From Oscillospiraceae bacterium (GTDB taxonomy: Bacteria > Bacillota > Clostridia > Oscillospirales > Oscillospiraceae): 40,256 nt of DNA. Within the stretch, counting starts at the first letter, position 1; every line of letters begins with the position of its first letter. The stretch is from NCBI GenBank assembly GCA_009787995.1, contig WQSH01000014.1:1-40256 (forward strand). The letters are read 5' to 3'. Positions 1-8,349 of the stretch are shown piece after piece. Under the pieces are notes generated by a model. It was not told where the DNA came from and did no database searches. It saw only the letters and a program-made list of their open reading frames with translations. The translations under genes and the position numbers were made by a program.

Positions 1-632
1 TCAAATTTTGCAGAAACCTTCCAATGGACGCTTCTGATTGGATCCCCCAAACGATATGGCCGCATATCATAATCCTCAGAAAACCCGCCGCCCGGTTTTG
101 GCCGCAAAATAACGCCTCGCGGCAAAGCCACGGTATACGGCGGCTTTTCAGGCTGGGGCAAAACCAACACGGACGCACTCACGTTGACATTTGCAGGCAA
201 ACATACTAGCCCGATGAGGCTTACCGTCCATAGCCGCTTAACTTCGAAAACCGTTACCCCGGTGCGCGATGTGTCAATGGACACCTCTTGCCGACTACCT
301 CCACTCGCACCAAATACAAATCTCCGCCAAATCGTAAAATCGTCGCCGGCAACCTTAATCCAAAGCTTGACGCACCTGGCCGGAAATTCAGGGAGATGCG
401 ATTTTTGGTGAGTCGTGATTACTACAAGTCCCTCATCACCGCTTTGAAGTATATTCGGTGAATACATCGTGATATTTCTGGTAAGCATTCCAGGCAGGCT
501 TATAAGCAGGTCGAACGGCAACAAAAGCAAAAACAGCAGAAAAAGATACCAAGAGAACCAAAGCGGGTATAGCACAAAAAAGAATGCCGAACCTGCCAGA
601 GCACATGCATATATTATCCGCCTCACGCCCAT
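1..632 (-). CDS. DUF58 domain protein (partial, C-terminus off the left edge)
   Basis: The frame is open from an ATG at 630-632 (reading leftward) to the window edge, giving 210 residues and no stop. Two hydrophobic segments at about residues 5-23 and 26-47 form a membrane hairpin. A beta-rich region follows, and then RPYRLGDPIRSVHWK at 191-205, which matches the hallmark Y-x-x-GD-x-x-R-x-x-xW motif of DUF58 proteins. The gene starts 9 bp after the MoxR stop codon, so the two are translationally close; no clear Shine-Dalgarno is visible. MoxR-DUF58 pairs are a standard arrangement, often followed by a transglutaminase-like gene, and DUF58 carries a von Willebrand A-like fold thought to be the MoxR client. 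The molecular role is unknown. Truncation here is only the window edge. Confidence 0.85.
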   Translation of the reverse strand, partial: MGVRRIIYACALAGSAFFFVLYPLWFSWYLFLLFLLLLPFDLLISLPGMLTRNITMYSPNILQSGDEGLVVITTHQKSHLPEFPARCVKLWIKVAGDDFTIWRRFVFGASGGSRQEVSIDTSRTGVTVFEVKRLWTVSLIGLVCLPANVNVSASVLVLPQPEKPPYTVALPRGVILRPKPGGGFSEDYDMRPYRLGDPIRSVHWKVSAKF

Positions 633-641
633 AATATGCGT

Positions 642-1589
642 CTATACGCGCGGAGCTTGGACTGACGCAAGCACATCGTCCAGAATCTTCGCTGCTGTGA
701 TATTTTCGTTTTCGGCGCCAGGCCGCAAAATAAGCCTATGCGATAGCGTATCGTGAAACAAGGGGGAAATATCCTTAGGAACAACATAATCCCGCCCCTG
801 CAAATACGCCAATGCTTTAGAAATGGCTGTCAGGGCTATGGAGGCACGCGGGCTTGCGCCTAAGAGAAGGTCTGGGTGTTGCCTAGTCGCGCCGATAAGC
901 TTGACAATATAGTCCAAAAGAACCTGATCCACATGCACCTGATCAACCTCGGAACGCATATTCTCGAGCTCGTCATTTGCAAGCACAGGCTCAACCAAGT
1001 CGAGCAGAGTGTTGCCCTGTTTGCGTTGGAGCAAGGTCAGCTCGTCAGAGTGAACCGGATAACCCAACGACAAGCGCACCATAAATCGATCCATTTGCGA
1101 ATCGGGCAAAAGCTGCGTTCCCGCTGCACCCACAGGGTTTTGTGTGGCTATGACCATAAACGGCTGGGGAACCAGATAAGAAACCCCATCTACAGTCACC
1201 TGCCCCTCCTCCATGGCTTCAAGCAAGGCAGACTGGGTGCGGCTTGTGGCTCGGTTGAGCTCGTCAGCCAAGAACAGATTGCAAAGCACCGCTCCCGGCG
1301 TATATTCCATTTTCCCTGTGTCCTTATTGAATATCGAAAAACCCGTAACGTCAGACGGCAGCACGTCCGGCGTGAATTGAACGCGGTTGTAGTCCAAGTT
1401 CAGGGCTTTCGAAAAAGCGATGGCGAGTGTAGTTTTCCCCACGCCGGGGATGTCCTCGATGAGGATATGCCCGCGCGCCAAGATTGCAAGCAGCACCCTC
1501 AAAATAACATTGTCCTTTCCCACGATAGCATTGGCTACGCTGGCAAGCACACGGCGCCCAGCCATATTGTCCCGATTGATAGATTCCAT
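642..1589 (-). CDS. MoxR-family AAA+ ATPase
   Basis: The protein has 315 residues, the usual MoxR length. Visible motifs are Walker A GVGKTT at 49-54, Walker B LFLADE at 105-110, sensor 1 ATQNP at 148-152, and the arginine-finger segment PDSQMDRF at 162-169, followed by a C-terminal lid. MoxR ATPases act as chaperone-like remodelers of vWA-domain or membrane partners; here the obvious partner is the DUF58 gene directly downstream. The ATG start is preceded by a GGGGAAG-like ribosome binding site. A perfect TATAAT at 1655-1660 on the minus strand, in the 119-bp gap after the glycosidase gene, could drive the pair. The substrate of the complex is not known. Confidence 0.93.
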   Translation of the reverse strand: MESINRDNMAGRRVLASVANAIVGKDNVILRVLLAILARGHILIEDIPGVGKTTLAIAFSKALNLDYNRVQFTPDVLPSDVTGFSIFNKDTGKMEYTPGAVLCNLFLADELNRATSRTQSALLEAMEEGQVTVDGVSYLVPQPFMVIATQNPVGAAGTQLLPDSQMDRFMVRLSLGYPVHSDELTLLQRKQGNTLLDLVEPVLANDELENMRSEVDQVHVDQVLLDYIVKLIGATRQHPDLLLGASPRASIALTAISKALAYLQGRDYVVPKDISPLFHDTLSHRLILRPGAENENITAAKILDDVLASVQAPRV

Positions 1590-1654
1590 TGTTTTTCTTC
1601 CCCACTGTCTACTTTTCGTTAACCAAACAACCTATGGCCGAAGCTCTCCAAGGG

Positions 1655-1660
1655 ATTATA
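1655..1660 (-). promoter_or_regulatory. Possible -10 box (TATAAT) upstream of moxR
   Basis: A consensus TATAAT is read on the minus strand, flanked by GGG and CCC, about 66 bp upstream of the moxR ATG. At 17-bp spacing the -35 position reads TGGCAT, which is a poor match, so either the promoter depends on an activator or the hit is chance. Confidence 0.35.
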
Positions 1661-1708
1661 CCCTAAGTTTTCCAAAAATGCCACAAAAAATATTAAAACT
1701 TCCATTAA

Positions 1709-4120
1709 TCACCGAGAGCTTCCGGCAACATGCAAAACGAAGCGCAGATTGTTCATAGCAGACCTTTGGATTTCTGCCAAGCTTATGCCGTCTTCCTTAG
1801 CATAAGATTCAAGCAAAGAACCATCGCCACCGGTGCCTACATGGTCTGCCGCACCAGGCATCAGCACATCCACCTGCGCCCTTACCCTATAGGCATCGTT
1901 GAAAACATCCGGGAAATCCGGGTCCACTGACGGCCTCATCCACCAGTCCGTGACTACATTGCCCTCATACCCCCACTCGCCGCGCAGCACTGTGGTGCAT
2001 AATTCATAATGGTAATGCCCCCATACACCGTTAATCTTATTATAGCAGGTCATCAGGTTTTTGGGTTTTGCATCTTTTATGCAGATTTCGAAACCCTTGA
2101 GATAAACCTCACGCAAAGCCCGCTCGCTGATACGCGAGTCATTGATAGTCCGGTGCTCTTCTTGGTTGTTGGCCACAAAATGTTTGGGACAAGCGGAACT
2201 CCCATGCTTTTGCAGCCCCATGACCATTGCGGCAGCTATCTTGCCCGACAGGATTGGGTCTTCCGAATAGTATTCAAAATTGCGCCCGCAAAGAGGGTCT
2301 CGCAAAATATTCATGCCCGGCGCAAGCAAAACATGCGAACCCTTTTCGGTAAGCTCTCCCCCCAAGTGAGTGGCAAGCTCTGTCACTAAGGCCGTGTCCC
2401 AAGTCGAAGACAGTGCCAATCCGCAAGGGAGAAGCGAACAGGTCGCAGTTAGCCGTATTCCTGAAGGGCCATCGGTGGTAGTGACAGGCAACACGCCTTT
2501 TTTCCTCAAGGCTTCCGTGACCCCGCCAAAGGCTCCTGCATTGCCCGGCGCCCCTAACGGGCTCCCCATAATATAGTCCCCCCTGGTAAGCCCCTCAAGC
2601 TCTTCGATACTAAGCTGTGCCACGAACTCCCCGAGACCGACCTTGCCCGATACGACATCCGAGAGCACATATCCCTTGTCGCCTGTAGGCGGTATTTCTT
2701 TCGGCAAGCCTGCGAGTATACGCTCCTTGAGCCGAACAGTCCGTGTCGGCACATCCTCCAGGGCCTTCACTAAGCTGCCGTCAGGAGATTCCTTGGCAAC
2801 CACCCTCATAAATTTGCTCTCCGGCACAGGTGCCGCAGCTTCCTCAAGCTGACTGTAAACGGTGAGTTCGCCTACATCAAGCTTGCCAGCCTTCTCGGCG
2901 GCGCGCACGGAACTTCCAATATATATTCCATACTCGCCTTGCTCTAAAACATAGGCAGATTTATGCCCAGTCTTTCCGGAATCGTCATAGGATGTCATAA
3001 AATAGATTGGGAATTCAAGCTTTACCGTCTGCTGAGCGCCCGGAGCCAAGCTTGCAGTTTTGCCAAATGCAACCAAAACCCTTGACGGCTTTCCCAGAGC
3101 CCCTTGGGGTGCGCTGCAATACACCTGAACAACCTCGGCGCCGCTTGATGCCCCAACATTTTTAACGCTAACATTAACCGACACGTCCCCACCTGTTTCT
3201 ATAACTGCGCCGTCCAATGAGATTTCAAAATTCGTATAGCTCAGGCCATGTCCATATGGGAAAAGCACTGCGTCCTTCGTAAAGGTTTCGAAATACCTGT
3301 ACCCGACAAAAATATCTTCCACATAATTATTGTGTTCTTTGTTGCCAAAGTTCCCCGATGTCGGATAATCCTCGTATTTTCTGGCTATTGCGGTCGGCAG
3401 TTTCCCGCAGGGGTTTACGTCACCGCACAGAACGTCACAAATGGCATTTCCACTCTCCATGCCGCCCTGCCATACATAAAGCAATGCGTTCAGCTTACGC
3501 CCATACTTCTCATACCACGAGAAGTCGATAATATTTCCGCTGTTGATTAGCAGGACGACCTTGTCAAAAGCATCAGTTACAGCGTCAAGCATGTCCTCCT
3601 CTGCTTTTGTAAGATAGAAGCTGCCCTCGCTAAGCAGGCTGTCCCTGTCTTCACCCGCACAGCGGCCTATAACAATCACAGCGGTGCCGCTTTTGGCTTT
3701 GGCGGCTTTTATAACGCTTTCGGACAGCGGCATCTCCGGCTGATTCCTTGCCCATTTCCCCCATTCCTTGGTGGTATTTGCTGGGTTTTGCCCGCACCAC
3801 TTGGCATATACCTCAGCCAGCTCCTTGTTGCAATTGAGTTTGGAATTGTTTTCAAAGCCCTGCATTAGGCTTACCAGGTAAGGAGGGTTGACATCACCGC
3901 CTGACCCACTGCCCACGTAAAAATAGTCCAATTGTATACGTCCAAAAACTGAGACGGCCTCAGCTCCCAGAGGCAAAACCCCATCATTTTTGAGCATGAC
4001 AATGCCCTCAGCCGCAGCCTTCCTGCAAAGCCTGCGATATTCCTCCGATGGCTCATAACTATCCATACCACTCACATTGCTGCGCCCAATATCCTGAGAC
4101 AATAAACCAAAATCCGTCAT
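1709..4120 (-). CDS. Glycoside hydrolase family 3 beta-glycosidase with inverted domain order
   Basis: The protein has 803 residues and no signal peptide, so it is probably cytoplasmic. The order is unusual. The alpha/beta sandwich that is normally C-terminal comes first (about 35-300), with GRCAGEDRD around Glu157, the region that supplies the acid/base in two-domain GH3 enzymes. A fibronectin-III-like domain follows (about 310-430). The TIM barrel normally found at the N-terminus comes last (about 510-790), with KHFVANNQEEHR and VVTDWW, where Asp725 is the expected nucleophile. Such swapped GH3 enzymes are known from Ruminococcus and Butyrivibrio beta-glucosidases. The likely role is hydrolysis of imported beta-glycosides; glucosidase, xylosidase and arabinosidase cannot be separated by eye. 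The start follows a GAGGGGGGAGC ribosome binding site. The gene stands alone and diverges from the reductase gene. Confidence 0.9.
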   Translation of the reverse strand: MTDFGLLSQDIGRSNVSGMDSYEPSEEYRRLCRKAAAEGIVMLKNDGVLPLGAEAVSVFGRIQLDYFYVGSGSGGDVNPPYLVSLMQGFENNSKLNCNKELAEVYAKWCGQNPANTTKEWGKWARNQPEMPLSESVIKAAKAKSGTAVIVIGRCAGEDRDSLLSEGSFYLTKAEEDMLDAVTDAFDKVVLLINSGNIIDFSWYEKYGRKLNALLYVWQGGMESGNAICDVLCGDVNPCGKLPTAIARKYEDYPTSGNFGNKEHNNYVEDIFVGYRYFETFTKDAVLFPYGHGLSYTNFEISLDGAVIETGGDVSVNVSVKNVGASSGAEVVQVYCSAPQGALGKPSRVLVAFGKTASLAPGAQQTVKLEFPIYFMTSYDDSGKTGHKSAYVLEQGEYGIYIGSSVRAAEKAGKLDVGELTVYSQLEEAAAPVPESKFMRVVAKESPDGSLVKALEDVPTRTVRLKERILAGLPKEIPPTGDKGYVLSDVVSGKVGLGEFVAQLSIEELEGLTRGDYIMGSPLGAPGNAGAFGGVTEALRKKGVLPVTTTDGPSGIRLTATCSLLPCGLALSSTWDTALVTELATHLGGELTEKGSHVLLAPGMNILRDPLCGRNFEYYSEDPILSGKIAAAMVMGLQKHGSSACPKHFVANNQEEHRTINDSRISERALREVYLKGFEICIKDAKPKNLMTCYNKINGVWGHYHYELCTTVLRGEWGYEGNVVTDWWMRPSVDPDFPDVFNDAYRVRAQVDVLMPGAADHVGTGGDGSLLESYAKEDGISLAEIQRSAMNNLRFVLHVAGSSR

Positions 4121-4178
4121 TGCGCTCCCCCCTCACTCGGTTACCTACAGATGCAGGTGTTTTTCATACGTGCAGTGT

Positions 4179-4208
4179 ATCATATTCACGAAGGTTTCGC
4201 CATATCAA
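4179..4208 (-). promoter_or_regulatory. Sigma-A-type promoter of the GH3 gene
   Basis: On the minus strand, -35 TTGATA (4203-4208) and -10 TATGAT (4179-4184) are separated by 18 bp; each box matches 5 of 6 consensus bases. It lies about 60 bp upstream of the GH3 start codon. Confidence 0.6.
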
Positions 4209-4253
4209 TTATTTATGCCGCTAACGTTTTTCATAATTTAGAGCTGCCCCATG

Positions 4254-4272
4254 CAATGCAAAACGTGCATTG
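4254..4272. promoter_or_regulatory. Perfect 7-5-7 inverted repeat, candidate operator
   Basis: CAATGCA (4254-4260), spacer AAACG, TGCATTG (4266-4272) form a perfect dyad. It lies where the -35 region of the reductase promoter should be and about 45 bp upstream of the GH3 -35 box, so a dimeric repressor or activator bound here could act on the reductase gene or on both. The binding protein is not identified and no regulator gene is adjacent. Confidence 0.45.
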
Positions 4273-4284
4273 TCCACAAAAACA

Positions 4285-4293
4285 TGGTATGAT
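4285..4293 (+). promoter_or_regulatory. Extended -10 promoter of the reductase gene
   Basis: TGGTATGAT is an extended -10 element (TGnTATAAT with one mismatch), 84 bp upstream of the start. The -35 position at 17-bp spacing reads GTGCAT and is weak, which is common for extended -10 promoters. It abuts the inverted repeat at 4254-4272. Confidence 0.45.
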
Positions 4294-4376
4294 GATCAAA
4301 ATGCATATGCCACTTCGATACTTTGCGCCTGTGGCACAACGATTACACTAAAATACTACAACTTGGAGGATTGGAC

Positions 4377-6353
4377 ATGGTTAACGCATTTGAAACATTC
4401 CCGCACCTGCTATCCCCGCTCAAAATCGGAAACGTTATGTTCCGCAATAGGATGTTCAGCGCACCGATAAGCTCAGCCGATATAATCGCCGACGGGCAGC
4501 CTGCCATTGACGCAGTAATGTACCATGAGAGAAAAGCGATGGGCGGCGTCGCAATGATCGCTTATGGCGAAGTAGACACCGATCCATCTGATTATCAGGA
4601 GGGGCGGTACCCGCGCGAAATCACAAGGATGAACAACTACAATTACGCCCGCCTTGCAAGTGCCATAAAACGGCATGGTTCAGTCGCAGCACTGGAGCTC
4701 TGCTTTGCAGGTATTTACTCCCGCTTTTACATGAGTGGGGCAAAACTCAATGAGCCGGCATGGGGGCCGGTGGACATGACGATGCCAACTGGGCAAAAGG
4801 TTGCCGCAATGCCCGAAGAGCGCATACTTGAAGTCATAAATGGATTTGCAAATGCAGCCGCAGCCGCAAAAAATGCGGGCTTTGACATGGTCGTGCTGCA
4901 CGGGGCGCACGGCTTCGGGCTTCAGCAATTCATGTCTCCGATTTTTAACACAAGGACAGACAAATGGGGCGGAAGCCCGGAAAACAGGTGCCGCTTTGCA
5001 GTTGCAGCAATTAGTGAAATAAAAAAGGTTTGTGGACAAGATTTCCCTGTCGAAATCCGCATAAGCGGCACTGAAATATTGCCGGGCGGTTACGGCATTG
5101 ACGAGGGTTGTCGCATCGCTGAGCAGCTCGACGGGCATGCCGATATCATACATGTGTCCGTCGGCGATGTCAGCCGGTTTGAGCCGGAGTCATTCTCACG
5201 CACGCACCTGGGCATGTTCTTCCCGGATGGCAGAAATGTTGAATACGCCGCAGAAATAAAAAAGCATGTAAAAAAATCCCTCGTCGGCGCCGTGGGAGGA
5301 CTGACTGACCCATACCTCATGGAAGACATCCTCGCCTCGGGCAAAGCAGATATAGTCTATATGGCAAGGGCGTTAGTTTGCGACCCCGACCTGCCTAACA
5401 AAATCCGGCGCGGGCGTCCGGAGGATGTACGCAAGTGCATGCGCTGCCTGAGCTGCTTCGCTGAAGGCGTTGGGCATGGCGACCTAGTCTGTTCCATAAA
5501 TCCGGAAATAAGCCGAGAAAGGGAGGTTTACTATGCCCTACCTGAGCCAAAAAAGCAGCGCGTCCTTGTTATTGGCGGCGGCATAGCCGGAATGCAAGCG
5601 GCTCTAACTGCGTTTCGCAATGGTCACGACGTAATCCTGTGCGAAAAGAGCGAGGAGCTCGGCGGGCGCATCCTATGCGAGGCTAAAGTACCTTTTAAAA
5701 AGAACCTGCACGGATATATCTTGCAGCAACGCGAGCTAATAAATAAATCTTCTATAGACCTCAGGCTGTGCGTTGAGGTCACTCCTGATTATGCAAAAGG
5801 TGAGCGACCGGACGTCATTATCGCCGCAATAGGCTCAAACCCCATCACGCCGGACATCCCAGGGGTGGACGGTGGGAACGTCTACCATGCCGCCGATATA
5901 TTTTCCAAGCCCTCGCTTGTTCAGGGCAAGGCGGTGGTTCTTGGTGCCGGGCTTGCCGGCACTGAGCTGGCGATTTATCTCAAAGAAGTGTATGGCACCG
6001 AGGTAGAGGTCGTGGAAATACTCGGAGCGCTCAATACTGGAGGCAATAGCACACATGGCATGGCGGTATCTGACGCAATTGCGCGCAGCTCCATCCCTGT
6101 GCATTTCAATATGAAGGCGGTAGAGATAAGCTCCAAAGGCGTAAAGTGCCAAGGCCCAGAGGGGGATGCATTTTTTGATGCCGACACCGTAGTTCTGGCA
6201 ACGGGTATGACCCCCCTCCAAGAGGAAGCCGTGAGTTTCAACCAGTGCGCCGAGGTTTTCCACATGGTAGGCGAATGCCGGAAAGCGGCAAATATCCTCT
6301 ATGCCACAAGCACGGCATACACTGCGGCAAAGTTTATCGGCAGGCAGGGCTAA
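4377..6353 (+). CDS. NADH:flavin oxidoreductase / 2,4-dienoyl-CoA reductase-like (Old Yellow Enzyme, FMN + 4Fe-4S + FAD)
   Basis: The protein has 658 residues from the ATG at 4377, chosen because GGAGGA (4365-4370) sits 6 bp upstream; an in-frame start 18 codons earlier has no such site. Residues 1-345 form an OYE TIM barrel with LHGAHGFGLQQFMSP (about 174-188) carrying the conserved histidines. Cys354, Cys357, Cys360 and Cys372 match the 4Fe-4S ligand pattern. A Rossmann FAD motif VIGGGIAGMQ begins near 398, and a second dinucleotide motif VVLGAGLAGTEL follows for NAD(P)H. The layout equals bacterial FadH, clostridial enoate reductases and the bile-acid enzymes BaiCD/BaiH. Electrons would pass from NAD(P)H to FAD, the Fe-S cluster and FMN, then to an activated C=C bond. 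The natural substrate cannot be read from the sequence; no bai, CoA-ligase or other pathway gene is adjacent. Confidence 0.92.
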   Translation: MVNAFETFPHLLSPLKIGNVMFRNRMFSAPISSADIIADGQPAIDAVMYHERKAMGGVAMIAYGEVDTDPSDYQEGRYPREITRMNNYNYARLASAIKRHGSVAALELCFAGIYSRFYMSGAKLNEPAWGPVDMTMPTGQKVAAMPEERILEVINGFANAAAAAKNAGFDMVVLHGAHGFGLQQFMSPIFNTRTDKWGGSPENRCRFAVAAISEIKKVCGQDFPVEIRISGTEILPGGYGIDEGCRIAEQLDGHADIIHVSVGDVSRFEPESFSRTHLGMFFPDGRNVEYAAEIKKHVKKSLVGAVGGLTDPYLMEDILASGKADIVYMARALVCDPDLPNKIRRGRPEDVRKCMRCLSCFAEGVGHGDLVCSINPEISREREVYYALPEPKKQRVLVIGGGIAGMQAALTAFRNGHDVILCEKSEELGGRILCEAKVPFKKNLHGYILQQRELINKSSIDLRLCVEVTPDYAKGERPDVIIAAIGSNPITPDIPGVDGGNVYHAADIFSKPSLVQGKAVVLGAGLAGTELAIYLKEVYGTEVEVVEILGALNTGGNSTHGMAVSDAIARSSIPVHFNMKAVEISSKGVKCQGPEGDAFFDADTVVLATGMTPLQEEAVSFNQCAEVFHMVGECRKAANILYATSTAYTAAKFIGRQG

Positions 6354-6388
6354 ATGCGCAGGCCCTCAAGCGTAATAAAATAGAACCA

Positions 6389-8320
6389 TTAACCGAACAG
6401 CAGCTCGCCGACAAGACTTGAGAACTCAGCCGGATCCTCCAGCGGCACGCTTGCCATCAGCAAGGCCTGCCCATATAGAACCTTTGCGTACTTGGCTGCT
6501 TTTTCCTTGTCGCTCTCAAACGCACTCTTCAGCGCAGCAAAGGACGAATGCCCTGCATTTAACTCCAGCACCCGCTCTGCTCGCATATCGCCTGGCATTC
6601 CCTCCTGGCGGCCTTGCATCGCCTTGAAGTACTTCTCCATTTCAAGACTGATTTCGCCCTGCGCAGCAAGGCAGCAAGGGTGGGACTTCAATTTTTGGGA
6701 CAGCCGAGCGCTTGCGATTTTGCCGTCAAGCGACTCTTTTACAAACTCCAGGAGGTCTTTGTTCTCGGTTTCCTGGCGCTCGGTTTCCTTCTTATCCTCG
6801 TCACTCTCAAGCCCGAGTTCCTCGTCATTGACGGAGCGGAACTCCTTCTCCTCGAAATTCCTGAGCATGCGGATAACAAACTCGTCGATTTCTTCAGTGA
6901 GGTAGAAAATCTCATAACCCTTCTCGCGCACCTGCTCCGCCTGCGGCAGCTTGTCTAGCAATGCGGCATTATCGCCACTGGCGTAGTAAATGTACTTTTG
7001 CTCCTCCGGCATATTTTTGACATACTCGGTAAGCGGGATAAGTTTTCCTGCCTTTGACGAATAGAACATGATGAGATCGGCGAGCATGTCCCGGTTCATT
7101 CCGAAGCCATTTGCGATACCATACTTGAGCTGAATTCCAAAGGCCTTGTAAAACGTTTCGTATTTTTCAATATCTTCGTCCATTAGCTTTTTCAGTTCAG
7201 CCTTGACCTTTTTCTCGATATTGGTCGCTATGACCTTCAGCTGGCGGTCGTGCTGGAGCATTTCGCGCGAAATATTCAAAGAAAAATCAGGTGACTCTAC
7301 TATGCCCCGCACAAAACGGAAGTGCTCAGGCAGCAAATCGGCGCAGTGCTCCATTATCATTATGCCCGACGAGTACAGCTGCAAGCCAGCCTTGTACTCC
7401 CTTGAAAAATAGTCATATGGCTGGGCCGCCGGGATGAACAACATCGCCTGGTAGCTGACCAGACCCTCTGCCGAAACACGGATTACCGTAGTAGGCTCGG
7501 TGTGGTCAAAGAATTTTTCCTTATAAAACTCAGCGCAATCTTCATCCGTGACCTCGCTCTTCGGGCGCTGCCAAATCGGTATACGGCTATTTATAACATC
7601 AGTTTCGGTATAATCTTCCCAAGTTTTTTTCTTGTTGCCATCGTCGTCAAGTTCATCAGTCTCAACTTGGCGACTCTTTGTGACATCCATAAAAATCGGC
7701 CAGTGTACATAGTCAGAGTATTTTTTGATTAAAGATTGCAGCTTATGCTCCGCAAGATAGTCACTGTATTTTTCATCTTCGACGTCTTCTTTAAGTTCGA
7801 TGACAATTTCCGTTCCTGCGCCCTCGTGCGGACATTCAAAGGGCTCTAGCGTGTAACCATCTGAACCTTCTGAAACCCACTTGTTCGCCCCATCCTCACC
7901 GTATGCGCGCGAAGTCACGGTCACTCGTGAGGCAACCATAAAGGCGGAGTAAAAGCCAACGCCGAATTGCCCGATTATGTCAATATCCTCGGGCTTATCC
8001 TCCATGTCTTGTTTAAACTGCAGTGAACCGCTCTTTGCAATAACGCCGAGGTTTGCCTCAAGTTCCTTGGCTGTCATCCCAACGCCATTGTCGCTGATAG
8101 TGAGCGTCCTGTTTTCCTTGTCTGCTTTGATTGTAATCTTAAAATCCTCGCGAGACAATCCGACCTTATCGTCGGTCAGCGAGATATAACAAAGCTTGTC
8201 GATTGCGTCAGAGGCGTTCGATATAAGCTCGCGCAAAAAAATTTCCTTATGAGTGTAGATTGAGTTGACCATCAGGTCCAGCAGCCTTTTTGACTCCGAT
8301 TTAAATTGCTTCTTAGCCAT
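6389..8320 (-). CDS. htpG: Hsp90-family molecular chaperone HtpG
   Basis: The protein has 643 residues, the usual HtpG size. GHKL ATPase motifs are visible: the FLRELISNASDAIDKL helix (about 28-43) with the catalytic Glu and Mg-binding Asn, DNGVGM, and GQFGVGFYSAF forming the ATP lid. The middle domain and a C-terminal dimerisation region are complete. HtpG is a cytosolic ATP-dependent chaperone. The ATG is preceded by AAGGAGG. The gene lies 29 bp after the mreB-like gene and is the last of the minus-strand run that begins at recJ. It converges with the reductase gene, with only 35 bp between the stops and no evident terminator. Confidence 0.97.
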   Translation of the reverse strand: MAKKQFKSESKRLLDLMVNSIYTHKEIFLRELISNASDAIDKLCYISLTDDKVGLSREDFKITIKADKENRTLTISDNGVGMTAKELEANLGVIAKSGSLQFKQDMEDKPEDIDIIGQFGVGFYSAFMVASRVTVTSRAYGEDGANKWVSEGSDGYTLEPFECPHEGAGTEIVIELKEDVEDEKYSDYLAEHKLQSLIKKYSDYVHWPIFMDVTKSRQVETDELDDDGNKKKTWEDYTETDVINSRIPIWQRPKSEVTDEDCAEFYKEKFFDHTEPTTVIRVSAEGLVSYQAMLFIPAAQPYDYFSREYKAGLQLYSSGIMIMEHCADLLPEHFRFVRGIVESPDFSLNISREMLQHDRQLKVIATNIEKKVKAELKKLMDEDIEKYETFYKAFGIQLKYGIANGFGMNRDMLADLIMFYSSKAGKLIPLTEYVKNMPEEQKYIYYASGDNAALLDKLPQAEQVREKGYEIFYLTEEIDEFVIRMLRNFEEKEFRSVNDEELGLESDEDKKETERQETENKDLLEFVKESLDGKIASARLSQKLKSHPCCLAAQGEISLEMEKYFKAMQGRQEGMPGDMRAERVLELNAGHSSFAALKSAFESDKEKAAKYAKVLYGQALLMASVPLEDPAEFSSLVGELLFG

Positions 8321-8349
8321 TGCGTGAAATAATCCTCCTTAAAATTTAT

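Noticed and set aside
876-1622. 248-residue open frame on the plus strand opposite moxR
   Set aside because: It is antisense to a clear AAA+ gene, has no ribosome binding site and no recognisable domain; it mirrors the codon pattern of moxR.
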